Below, piece by piece: positions 23,890-34,611 of a stretch of DNA of 64,000 nucleotides. Each line of letters begins with the position of its first letter. The first letter of the stretch is position 1. The stretch comes from Trichobilharzia regenti (lineage: Eukaryota; Platyhelminthes; Trematoda; Strigeidida; Schistosomatidae): NCBI GenBank assembly GCA_944472135.2, contig OX235270.1, positions 84,577,168 through 84,641,167 on the forward strand. The letters are read 5' to 3'. Under the pieces are notes generated by a model. That model was not told the DNA's origin and made no database searches. It was given only the letters and a program-made list of their open reading frames with translations. The position numbers and the translations under genes were made by a program.

Positions 23890-26800
23890 TTTATTATTAT
23901 TATTATTTCCTTGAGTTCCGAGAAAAACATGGAGCTTCAACACCACATCTCCACTTTCTTCTATTTTCTGCTGTCCTCTTCATCCCGGTCCATGATTACT
24001 CATAATCTCTCATCTCCTAAAGCTCACACAATCTCCACCATGTCACCCTCGCATTGACAACACACTCGTCGCCTTCCGTTTGGATTCCGATTGAACGATG
24101 GCCAGTCTGGCGTGAGATGTCATTCGACGGCCTTCTCAGTGTATTTCCGATCAACCAGTCTCTATTTTCTCTTACATATTTGTTGAGTGTTCAGCTGTTA
24201 TTGGTTTGTCCACAGCCAGAGTTTCCTGTTGCTAATTCCTTTTGGCTGGCCGGCTATTTAATCTTCAGTATGAAGCCGGAGAAGACAGCTATTGATAAAA
24301 GTCTGAGGTGTCATGTTGGAAATCCTTTTGGTGACACGCTGGCCAGGTTTATAACCCATATAGAAGAGCTGGCCCACTTGACATTTGTGTTGAAGTCTGA
24401 TCCTTGTCCTTTACTCTGGCAGAGCTGGCTGGCTAACTGGCTGCTTTTGACATCTTCATCCGTGCCGTGTGTCTGTGGTTGAAACGATGCTTCCTTGCTG
24501 GATAGGTGAAGGAGGTAACCTCTGTCAAATCTCTCCCGTTGGTGGTGATTGATGCTGGCTGTTGTCGTTGCTGCTGTTAGTTGGTTGGTTGGTTGGTTGG
24601 TGTTCACCTGAGTCCTCTCTTCGCCGGCTGCATGCCCTTCAGCTAGTTTGTTGACATTTTCCGCCTGCCTCCAAGTCTTTGAGTTTATGTGATACTAAAT
24701 ATAAATCACCCATACGCGAAATCCAGATCTTCGAGAATCATATTATCGCTGGTCCAGCATATTCCTATCTTCTCACTCCCAACTCACAGTCTGACGCACG
24801 ATCCAGTCCGTGATGCATGATCCAGCATCATTGGTGATAATAGGCAGCCAGCATGTCTTACTCCGGTATGCACTTCGAACGCCTCACTAAGTTTTTCGTT
24901 GTGGATCACTTGACACGTGGCCGGTATTGTCACCTTGTCAGCTGTTGAATGAGGTTGATAAAGACTTCGTCACTCACTGCACGCTGTAGTGTTGAAGTAG
25001 TTTCCAAATTGTTTCTCAGTCAAGGCTGTCTTGTAAAGGCCTTTTCGAAGTCCACGAAGGAAGTTGAGGTAGAGAGAGGTTTGACAGGCATTCTATGCTT
25101 TGTTCTGTGATAACGGTGCGTGGAGTTGAAATTTGATCAGCACATGATTTGCCTTTTCTGAATCCAGTTTTTTTCTGGTTTATGGGGTGGAGTCCTGTAT
25201 CTAGTGCATCCTTTTTTCTCTTCAGGATGATGAGACCTGATATTTTACTTGGCGTGGACAAGAGCATAGCTCTACGGCAGTTTTTGCGCAGACCTAACTA
25301 GGCCGCCCTTCTATGTCAGTTTGACGAGGTAGCCTTTATTTCAATCGGTAGACGCCTTTTCTTCCTTGCAAACCTTTCGCAATAATGACGTGAACACATC
25401 AGTCACAGTTTCTGGGTTCGTTTTCAGTGCTCCAGGAGGAATTACGTCCGGTTCTGCTGCCTTTCCGGACTTCATTTGCCTGACCACATTCAGGATTTCT
25501 TCCTCCCTTGCAGGATTGGTGTGGGCAGTTCTGTCACTGTTACTGGTGGTATTTCTGGATGAGTTGCAGGTGATGGTCTATTGAAGAGTTCTTTAGAGGG
25601 ACTAGCCCATTATTTCATTTGTTCCTCATCCTTTCTATTCAAGTTCCCTTGAGCATCTTTTATCGGTTTCATCATCTCTGTTGATCTCTTCCCGGATAGC
25701 GAGGAACCCGGTTATCTGATATAATGTTATGAGGTAGCATTTACCTTCGGCCCGCCTGTTCTGCTTCACTTGCCAGCCAGTGTGTCGTAGAATCGTCTTT
25801 TGTATCTCCTTGCACTGTTCTTTATTCAGCGCCGCGTACATTGAACTCAGCTTCTACTTCTGTTGCCCATCTTTGTATTGAGTTATCTCCTCTTCCAATA
25901 TCTCTTTTTCCTCTCTTCTATTAGCTTCCAGGTGATGTCAGTTGAGAGTCATTCCTTGCCGTGTCTCATCTTCCTTCTTAGAACAGTTGAACACGTTTCC
26001 TCGATCATCGGCGTCGGAGAGTTCAGTTCTCTTCCACTCAGGTTTCCTCAGTGATACCTCGTAGTGTCTCCGACTTTGCTCTGATCTGATCCGTAGTGAA
26101 GGTGTCCCTTGTGACTTTGTCCTTCAGATTCTGAATGTTGAAGTCGAACTACAGTGGCCGGTCTCCAGTTGTTTTCACAGATTTCAGCTTCATCCTGAAG
26201 GTCCCTTGAACTAGATGATGGTTTGAGCCCACCCACATCTGCTTCCCTTCTTGACTTTGTGTCCAGCACATTGGCTGCGTCTCCACTTCCTTGAGCATCA
26301 TTGAGATGAAATCTGTCTGGTTTATAGTGTGTTCTTCAGGCGAAATCGATGTCACTGGCCTTGTGTATATCCTAGTGCTTGTACTCGCTGCCTCCGATTA
26401 CCAAATCACTGGAAGCGTAGAAGTCTGAGAAGAGCTCTCAGTTCTCCATCGTTTGGTCGAGTGAGAGCCTCTCGACCCATGATTAATTCTCTTCCTGTAT
26501 TATCTGTTCCCAGTTCGGCTTGCATTCATATCGCCCATGGGGATTTCGCTGTCTATTAATGTTTGTAGTTGTCTGTAAAAATCTTCCTTCTCCTCTTCTT
26601 CTGCGTTGTTTGTGGCACTGTGCGTAACATTGGATAACTGTCACCTTCCTTCCTTTGTAGTTGAATCTTGCTGTCACGATCCTGCAGGATGAAATTGGTT
26701 CCCACTGCATAAGGGCTTTGGCTGACACTGTCAAACATCATGGTAGCCACCCTCTTCCTCAGTGTGCTCGTGGTTGTCGTCTGGCTGACCAGACAGGAGT

Positions 26801-27235
26801 AGATTACTGACTCTCCTGTTGACAATTGAGACAGTTCACTTCCATTACATCTGCTCTCGCAGATACCCAGCACCTCTATGCCATAACTTTACATTTCTTT
26901 GGCTAACTGGCCAGCCTTCCCAGCCAGCCTCGTACATTGTGTGGACATTCCACGTACCCATTCTTACTCTTGCTTTCATCGACAGAAGACACATTGGCTA
27001 GTTCACTGGCTGGCTTCCCACAGGCTTCCACAAGCCTTCTGTGTCATTTCGTCTGTCCGATTGGAGTGAAGAATAAGGTCTATGTTATTTGAAGTTTTTG
27101 TATTTTCAATGTATTTTCTGTGTGTTGAAGCTTCTCTAGTGGTTTGATAGGTTTAAGCAGTGTGGGGTTGTTAGCCCCACGCCCAATCCTCCCTATTCAT
27201 CTGGGATAGGGAGGGACCGGCTAGAAAAATAACAA
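23890..27235 (-). mobile_element. Full-length RTE-type LINE, broken
   Basis: This 3.3-kb minus-strand element has its (AAT)n tail complement at 23890-23907. C-terminal blocks cover 23.93-24.66 kb, RT remnants 24.7-25.5 kb, the linker 25.5-26.1 kb, and apurinic-type endonuclease remnants 26.1-26.95 kb (ALMQWEPISS near 26700; MLGICES near 26865). A 5' UTR-like part reaches about 27235. Frames shift repeatedly and catalytic blocks are not continuous. The 3' kilobase is almost identical to 32.69-33.86 kb. Confidence 0.82.
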
Positions 27236-27239
27236 GCTA

Positions 27240-28325
27240 GTTAACTAGGCGAGGTTACTTTTATGTTAGAGGTTGTAATATCTAATTAACAAAAATTTAT
27301 GAGTGTCAAGTGAAAACTACAAAAAAGTATAATTTCATAGTTGAGAAGTCTTTTGATTCTTGAGAAGTATCTATCTAAACATCAGAGTATTCTCCACATA
27401 ATTACACTATACAGTCTTACATGTTTTGAATGATTTGACGCAAAATATCAATAGAATTTGTTTGTTTCCAGGCTTGATGAGTTAACTAACCTTTCAGTAT
27501 TTAGGTTTCTATAATCTGAATAACAAAACAACTTCGTACTACTATTATTGTTGTTCGATAAAAAATTTTAAACATTAAAAATCACACAATTATTTCGTAT
27601 TCGCATTATTATTTCACCTGCACGTCAACTGATTTTAGAAGGTTATGTCGTCAACAGTCCTACAAGTTCATTTAATTCAATTTAATAGCAACTTTAATAA
27701 CTTTGAACAAGACAACAAAATTGATGTGTACTTTTATTTTTATAAAACACTAGTTGTCTGTGACACACAATTCATTTTTCAAATACAAATCCCTGATTAT
27801 CTGGTTGCGTGTTGTCTGTCAAACTATACTGTCCAGTTGTATACTTCAAAGGACATAAACTTTATCATTTTTATTAATATTATTATAATTATCACTATAT
27901 TGTTATTCATTTTTTACCTTTGTGATTAAAAACTGTACAACATCAAAGTATTTTTAATACAATAATTAAATGTGTTGCCTTCACACCTCAGTGAACAGAA
28001 ATTCCATTATTAGACTAAATAAATTTCTGTATTCATTATTCATTTGTTCATGTTTTGCATGGTACAGCTTTATCTTTGATCTAATCTCAAAAACCAGGAG
28101 AAGAAGGAAACCACAAACTGAAGAAGAGACATATATGTATTTATAATTTACCCTTCAAGATTTGGTTTGTGGGGATTTCAACTGTTGAGAATTAATCTGA
28201 TGCCTGCTAGTGACTGGCTACAAGATGGAGCTGTCTGCAGTTCTAGTGTGAAGTCGTGACCACTAGGATCAATCCAGTCGGGCGTAGGGACAAATATATT
28301 TACCGACGACATTGGCTGGTGGTCA
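27240..28325. other. AT-rich stretch, no confident gene
   Basis: This is strongly AT-biased. An open frame of 94 codons at 27645-27929 is mostly low-complexity Ile/Phe at its end; it is discussed among the rejected items. No other structure was recognised. Confidence 0.4.
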
Positions 28326-28329
28326 CACT

Positions 28330-28487
28330 AAAATCATAAATTACTGAAAATTAGAGTTCATGTGCTAGCCATTGGATTGGGGCTTGGTGGACGAGTGGTC
28401 TATAAAATTGACTTGTATAGCAAAGGTTTCGAGTTCGAAGCGCAGCGGGTATGTACTGCTGAAGAGTCCCAAACTAGGACTTATCTT
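28330..28487 (+). mobile_element. SMalpha-like element truncated inside its ribozyme
   Basis: The promoter-like part (about 28365-28440; box-B-like 'GGTTTCGAGTTCG') is followed by a perfect first half of the hammerhead. This has stem I arm GTACTG (28453-28458), CTGAAGA (28459-28465) and stem II GTCC/GGAC with a 7-nt loop (28466-28480). The GAAA, helix III and cleavage site are missing. Instead the sequence runs into TTATCTTATTCACCTTATC, a pentamer-like tail resembling the LINE tail at 21.13 kb. Confidence 0.65.
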
Positions 28488-28539
28488 ATTCACCTTATCT
28501 TAATAACCGTAGGCTTCCCCATTTCTCGTGAACAGATGA

Positions 28540-29905
28540 TAGTATTCTTTAACTAACACGGTCATATTCTGTATTTTTGACGCCCTAACTGCTACTGTCT
28601 CGGTTGTCTCACACATGCTGATCGGTCCGTACTTCGCAATCACCGCATTCTCGTTAGTGTTAATTACCGCACCAACCTCTCGCAGAGGATCGCCACCAGG
28701 TATTGTTCGTCATAACTCTGATGCAACAATGAATGGGAACGTTACTTCGTGATCGCCAATAAAAACGTTAGTCTGACATACCTGTGATTTTTAACACTTA
28801 CCTGCCTAACGTTTGAACTGTCAGTGAACACGGTCAGACTCTGTGACATAGATTCCTACCTATTGGTGAAACTGCCGCCCCCGTATCTGTTAAACATACT
28901 ACCTCTTGGCCACTCATTTGCAAATTGAAATACATGACTCCCCCCTCGACAACCCCTACTACTTCTAGTCTTGTAGGCGAGAAAGAACACATGTAATGTC
29001 TGAAATTTTTGCTTCTCTTTTCTGGGTAGTACCTCTTTTAGTGTCCTGACCTGCCACATTCAAAGTATTGGTATTTCCTGACGCTCGTTCATAGTGCCTC
29101 CGCCACAACTGTTCAATTTCCCACCCACATTCGTTCGATTTCGGTGGTTGTATTACGGCTATCACTGTGCTCAACAACTGTCTGGTCACCTTTCCCAGTT
29201 TACGGATGCTCACTGATTGTTCAGCGCTAACCAGTTGCAGTTGCTGAGACATGTGGTCTGAATGAACTGGGACGTCAATAACTGCAACTTCGACCCTTCA
29301 TCCAATGTGGAAAGTGCACGACGTACCAGATTCGTCAGCTTCACCACCAACACTAACGGTTCCCCGTTAGGTCCCAGGTTTGAGGCAAGAGGTTGCTGCA
29401 TCGCAAGCTGCCTGCCTGTTGAACTGACGAGCTCCACCACTACTAGTTCAACTCATACCTTCCAGGTCACTTTATCACCTCACCGCTACACACTGTCGCA
29501 CGCCGCCTTTGCCCAATCTGTTAGAAGGCTCACAATCGCAACCGCCTCCACCATCAGATCCATGGCGCCCACCAACTCATCGATAGCATCGAAATCCCGC
29601 AAGAAGCTCGTAATATCTCCTTCTTCGAAGACAGCCGGCCATGGGATTTCCACTGTCTAGAGGCAGAGATACCAGTTATAGCAGTAGAAGACAAATGTTT
29701 TGTTACCAAGTTTCTTATTTGGAGTTTGATGTTTCTAAAAAGGGGAATCATGTACACCACTATACGAAAATCGTCATTGGCACAAACCTTCTGTGCTGTG
29801 CTACTTCTGCCCTTTCTTACTGTGTTCCTTTATCTTTTTTTCGTGTCTCCTATGTTTTGCAGGAAAACTTGTTTATTCGCTCTCTTTGACGTCAAGTCTA
29901 TCTTT
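28540..29905 (-). mobile_element. Gypsy-type LTR retrotransposon gag-protease remnant
   Basis: The minus strand reads, from right to left, an upstream leader (29.66-29.9 kb), a gag start with VEIPWPAVFEEGDITSFLRDF (near 29640), and gag blocks LTNLVRRALSTLDEGSKLQLL (near 29320) and EQSVSIRKLGKVTRQLL (near 29200). A protease segment follows with the catalytic TDTGAAVS (near 28880), then IGDHEVTFPFIVASEL (near 28760). Stops and frameshifts are frequent. No RT, integrase or LTR pair was found, so this is a fragment. Schistosomes carry several gypsy families with this gag type; I cannot choose among them. Confidence 0.75.
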
Positions 29906-30745
29906 CCGCTGTTTGATATCTTTGTACCGATTAACGTCTCTTTATATTTTCTGATTTTCAGTCTTTTAGTCTAATTTTCTGAAAGAGTATGACGATAGTC
30001 AACTTTTATAGCAGTGGATGTTGACATATCGGTAGTCAAGAATTTGCATTGCAATTTACAATTATTTAAAGATTTTGTTTTAACGTGTTCATACTCGAAC
30101 TAGTCCCAACGTCATTTGGCACTTTTTCGTTGTGCTGCCAAGATGCACATTCTTTGAGGTTGTAATACAGCCATATTCATTAGATAATTTCTGAATCTTT
30201 TCCCCTAAATAATCTTGACCTTTTATTTTACTCAAATTTGCTACTTACCAGAGCACATTTTCAATAAACTTAGTCTTTTTAATTTGCGGTTTGTCTTCAG
30301 TACGTACAGGTTAGGTAAGTTATTGATTTACCGGGTAATCAGGTAAATTACGTTTAGTAAGGGCTGGTGAAGGTGACTTATCAACAGCACTACCAACACC
30401 TTACAGGTTCCAATCAAGAGGTTATTTACTACAGTTCCCTGTTTCCAAGATCTAAAATATAATATGCTAGCTGAATATGCACACAGCGCCAATAAATAAC
30501 GGGGAGTGACCTAGAATTTCGTAGGAGATTCCCCTTATCTGAACTAATAAAAGGGAAGACGTATGAAGTGACATTGAAACATGTATTTCACGCATTACCA
30601 TAATAGTAAAAGAATGGAAATGATGTAGGGAAAACTAATCGTGCTCCACCATCGGCCTAGCAATGTGAGTCTGTCAGAGTGATGGAATCTGATTGGCCTA
30701 CTGCTTAAATCAGCAATTGTTGCAAGTGATGAAGTCACTCATTAA

Positions 30746-31350
30746 TTAAGTTAGGGAAGGAATAAGGTTATAGCTGAGGTTAAAAGACTTAGATGAATAC
30801 GTGTATATTTTCTGAAGTATGTGTATTGTGCCCAAAGTCGCCTTTTTCACGCAATATGTATGCTCCTTCTTTTCAGCGCCTAAATCTAACTTCGCCGACG
30901 CATGGCGCAAAGAGTTGAAAAAGTTGTGGTCCATCGAACGGGCAAATACTAAACGGATAATTTCCGTTTCATAAAGTGGTGAGGTAAGATTGACGCTAAA
31001 GATACTTAACTGTGTTTTATTGGACGCTTACCAGAAGAATAAGAAGACATTACTAACGAGAAAAGATGTGTAAAATACGAATTGGTTCCAAACTCAGCAA
31101 GATGTCGAAAGCCTAAATGGACTGTCACATCCCATCTTTCATATGGAAGTACCAAATCTAATCGAACTACTACCTCTTTTCGGTAGATTACCGAATTTGC
31201 TTTCCATAATTGCGAAGAAACACGGAAATCGAAATGACGATAACTATGCTTTTCTGTTGAACAAACATCCACGTCCCATGACGCTTTGACAATATGTTTC
31301 CTATCCCCAAAGACTCCTAAGTAATGACCGTAGTGCAGTGGTATCAACAT
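30746..31350 (-). CDS. Candidate two-exon gene, function unknown
   Basis: Exon 1 runs from ATG at 31350 to 31032 (106 codons plus one base) and ends at a GTAAGC donor. Exon 2 starts at 30948 after 'TTATCCGTTTAG' and continues in the matching phase to a stop at 30746. The 83-nt intron is typical of small fluke introns. The predicted protein has about 173 residues with mixed composition and no signal peptide or clear membrane segment. It includes VVVRLDLVLPYERWDVTVHL (residues about 59-78) and LRHASAKLDLGAEKKEH after the junction. The first exon is free of repeats and less AT-rich than its surroundings. I do not recognise a family. The joined reading frame makes it more than a chance open frame, but no homology backs it. 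Confidence 0.45.
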
Positions 31351-31360
31351 TGTAGAGATG

Positions 31361-31398
31361 TGACGTCACATTAGATCCGACAGCACTACCCTATATAA
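31361..31398 (-). promoter_or_regulatory. CRE palindrome and TATA-like box
   Basis: A perfect TGACGTCA palindrome (cAMP-response-element type) lies at 31361-31368, 11 bp upstream of the candidate ATG at 31350. A TATATA box lies at about 31393-31398, near 45 bp upstream. The arrangement suits a short leader. The link to the gene is inferred from position only. Confidence 0.35.
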
Positions 31399-31564
31399 CT
31401 ACTCTTCACACTAACTTTGACTTCTACAAAAGATTTTTACCATAGGCCCATCTGAATGGTTGATGAAGGTTGATCACGGTCATGATGACGGTCGGTCACT
31501 TGGGTGGCTATTGGTTTGAGTAACGAAGTTAAACAATACCAACCCAGGAGTGAAAACATATATA

Positions 31565-31750
31565 TATATATATATAATAGCTTTATTCCATACGGCATTT
31601 TGGTACAAGTATGAAATTTTCAGCATGTGACATCGGTGACCCAAATTTAGCAGGCCAACCATTGATATTAGGTGAGCGTCTGCCGGAGACCGAACCCCAG
31701 ACCATGTTCATGCTCGGTAAGCGTCATAACCACTATGCCACCGGCGTATA
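31565..31750 (-). mobile_element. tRNA-derived SINE (family A), diverged
   Basis: This minus-strand copy lies next to an (AT)n tract at 31556-31577. The body and tRNA head are recognisable but mutated. Its 3' end reads TGGAATAAAGC, closer than the other copies to the tail of the LINE at 56.66 kb. Confidence 0.75.
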
Positions 31751-32640
31751 TAGCAACTCTATCCGAATCAAATTACTACATATTACTTACATTCTTCGCT
31801 TTATTTTACTTTTTCGTCTTAGTATTTATCACTTACAATTTAATTACTTATATTTCTTTGTCTTCTTCTTCTTCACTCCCAAACTTGATGCGACACAGAT
31901 AAGCAAAACAAAATGTACCGTTAAATAACTATCTATACCGGGTAATATCTTGAGCAATTATCTATTTCTGATTCTGCACAAATAAACACTTCAGAAATGC
32001 AAAGCAGCCCTATTTAACATACAGTAATATAAAAATCTTTTGTCCCTGCCTGCTTTTTCTTCAAAGTTTGTTTATTTCTCAGATCCTCTGTTGACATATT
32101 GTCCTGGTCGGGGAAAACAGTATGGAATGGAGATTCAACTTAACAGCTACATATAAATACGATACTTGGATAGATTAAATTGAAAACTGATCTAATAAGA
32201 AAGTAAGAAATCCAACAAATCACCAAGTGCTATAATGTGCTAAAATTACGGGAGAATTAAAATGAACAAAATCATTCAGAGCTCACTATGAACGCTGTGA
32301 ATGAAACGAGAGGCGAACTGCCTGCGAATCTTGTTTTTAATTATTGTTTGGATAATTGGTTGGTCGCAGGTAGTCGTAAATGTTCCTGTAGTGGACATAT
32401 GTACATACAGAATATTTCAAAAGCCAATTCGGTGAGATCCAAAACTACACAGACATGGAATTCGCCGGTATCTACATTGCGAAGATAACAGAATTGCGGA
32501 GACAGCACCGTAGAAAAATGAATATGGTGAGGAAGATGAGGACGTCTTCCTTCATACAGATGAAACCATATGACGGTGAAAAATTAAAATCGTCGTCGTT
32601 CAAGGGTAAATACTGCTAGTCTATAATCGTCATATTATTA
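31751..32640. other. No confident gene
   Basis: This is AT-rich on the left. A 76-codon open stretch at 32392-32619 on the plus strand has coding-like composition but no verifiable signals, and is listed among the rejected items. Confidence 0.35.
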
Positions 32641-32644
32641 TTAT

Positions 32645-33868
32645 AAAATTATTACTGTTATTCCGTGGGGTTTCAAGTGAAACATAGAGCATCAACACCA
32701 CATCTCCACTTTCTTCTATTTTCTGCTGTCCTCTTCATCCCGGTCCATGATTACTCATAATCTCTCATCTCCTAAAGCTCACACAATCTCCACCATGTCA
32801 CCCTCGCATTGACAACACACTCGTCGCCTTCCATTTGGATTCCAATTGAACGATGGCCAGTCTGGCGTGAGATGTCATTCGACGGCCTTCTCAGTGTATT
32901 TCCGATCAACCAATCTCTATTTTCTCTTACATATTTGTTGAGTGTTCAGCTGTTATTGGTTTGTTCCCAGCCAGAGTTTCCTGTTGCTAATTCCTTGTGG
33001 CTGGCCGGCTATTTAATCTTCAGTATGAAGCCGGAGAAGACAGCTATTGATAAAAGTCTGAGGTGTCATGTTGGAAATCCTTTTGGTGACACGCTGGCCA
33101 GGTTTATAACCCATATAGAAGAGCTGGCCCACTTGACATTTGTGTTGAAGTCTGATCCTTGTCCTTCACTCTGGCAGAGCTGGCTGGCTAACTGGCTGCT
33201 TTTGACATCTTCATCCGTGCCGTATGTCTGTGGTTGAATCGATGCTTCCTTGCTGGATAGGTGAAGGAGGTAACCTCTGTCAAATCTCTCCCGTTGGTGA
33301 TGATTGATGCTGGTTGTTGTCGTTGCTGCTGTTAGTTGGTTGGTTGGTTGGTTGGTTATCTTCATCACCTCCGTCTTCTCTGTGTTCACCTGAGTCCTCT
33401 CTTCGCCGGCTGCATGCCCTTCAGCTAGTTTGTTGACATTTTCCGCCTGCCTCCAAGTCTTTGAGTTTATGTGATACTAAATATAAATCACCCATACGCG
33501 AAATCCAGATCTTCGAGAATCATATTATCGCTGGTCCAGCATATTCCTATCTTCTCACTCCCAACGGACAGTCTGACGCACGATCCAGTCCATGATGCAT
33601 GATCCAGCATCATTGGTGATAATAAGCAGCCAGCATGTCTTACTCCGGTATGCACTTCAAACGCCTCACTGAGTTTTTCGTTGTGGATCACTTGACACAT
33701 GGCCGGCATTGTCACCTTGTCAGCTGTTGAATGAGGTTGATAAAGACTTCGTCACTCACTGCACGCTGTAGCGTTGAAGTAGTTTCCAAATTGTTTCTCG
33801 TTCAAGGCTGTCTTGTGAAGGCCTTTTCGAAGTTGGTGAAGGAAGTTAAGGTGCTGGTTTGACAATTC
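32645..33868 (-). mobile_element. RTE-type LINE, 3' part of a 5'-inverted insertion
   Basis: This minus-strand copy has its tail complement at about 32635-32650 and reads into the C-terminal third of the RT. It is nearly identical to 23.93-25.06 kb apart from scattered substitutions and a block of about 25 bp present only here (near 33355). At about 33868 the homology stops abruptly and the following sequence is the same family in the opposite orientation. Confidence 0.8.
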
Positions 33869-34262
33869 TACGACACACTGGCTGGCAACTAAAGCAGAAC
33901 AGATAGGCCGCAGGTAAGGAAGACCTGTGAACATTGCCTCACATCACCAGGTCTCTACCGGGGAAGAGATCAACCCAAATGATAAAACCCATAAAATATG
34001 CTCAAGCAAACCTGATCACCAAGGGGGAGAAACAAATCAAACAATGAGCAGATCACTCCAAAGGACTCTTGAATCGACAACTACCGGCAACTCGTCCAGA
34101 AATACCCCCCAACAACGGTCACAGAATTGCCGGCTGGTGGATACCAGTCCTTCAGCGAAAGCAGAATTCCTGAGTGAGATCAAGCTACTAAGGTCCGGAA
34201 AGGCAGCAGGACCGGACGGAATTCCCCCAGAGATTACGGCAGATGTTCTCACTCCATTTCGG
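33869..34262 (+). mobile_element. Inverted 5' segment of the preceding RTE insertion
   Basis: The plus strand carries the linker and start of the RT region: CGACACACTGGCTGGCAA at the junction, matching the complement of 25.77-25.79 kb. It reads on to LRSGKAAGPDGIPPE (near 34205) and ends near 34262. About 300 bp lying between the two pieces in a collinear element is absent. The layout is what twin-primed integration produces. Confidence 0.75.
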
Positions 34263-34610
34263 TGACGGCAGGCTGCTAGCCAAATTGGTAGACATTAATT
34301 TACGTCAATGTTTATGTCCCAAATACTGGTCGTGAGAAAATATGAACAAAGACTTATTCAACAACCAAGCACAGCGGACTTTACGTAGGCGGATTCATTT
34401 AATTTATAGGTGATCTGACATTCAAGAAACAGTCACATAGAGATGCAAGGTTAACTTTCAGCGAGAAACAACCAATCCGAAGACTGTGTTCGTTTCCTTG
34501 AATAACCTGTAATAATGTACATTAAAATCTATAAATATGTGTTGATTCCCTTAATAAACGATCTGTTGCCTGGACCTTGTCTTCTGTTCTTACACCATTA
34601 CTACACAACG
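34263..34610. other. Short anonymous stretch
   Basis: The right end has an AATAAA (near 34552) followed by a T-rich stretch and ends 'TTACTACACAACG', which could be an LTR end. There is no second LTR or primer-binding site to support this. Confidence 0.3.
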
Positions 34611-34611
34611 T

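Noticed and set aside
24054..24482. 142-codon plus-strand open frame, repeated almost unchanged at 32809-33237
   Set aside because: It is antisense to the C-terminal region of the two minus-strand RTE copies; its preservation follows from their recent common origin.
27645..27929. 94-codon open frame with a short WD-repeat-like phrase (YLVACCLSNYTVQLY)
   Set aside because: Most of the frame is Ile/Phe low complexity in AT-rich DNA; one phrase is not enough to call a repeat domain.
32392..32619. 76-codon open stretch on the plus strand (contains YFKSQFGEIQNYTDM)
   Set aside because: Coding-like composition, but the only upstream signal is a weak acceptor and there is no partner exon or recognisable family.
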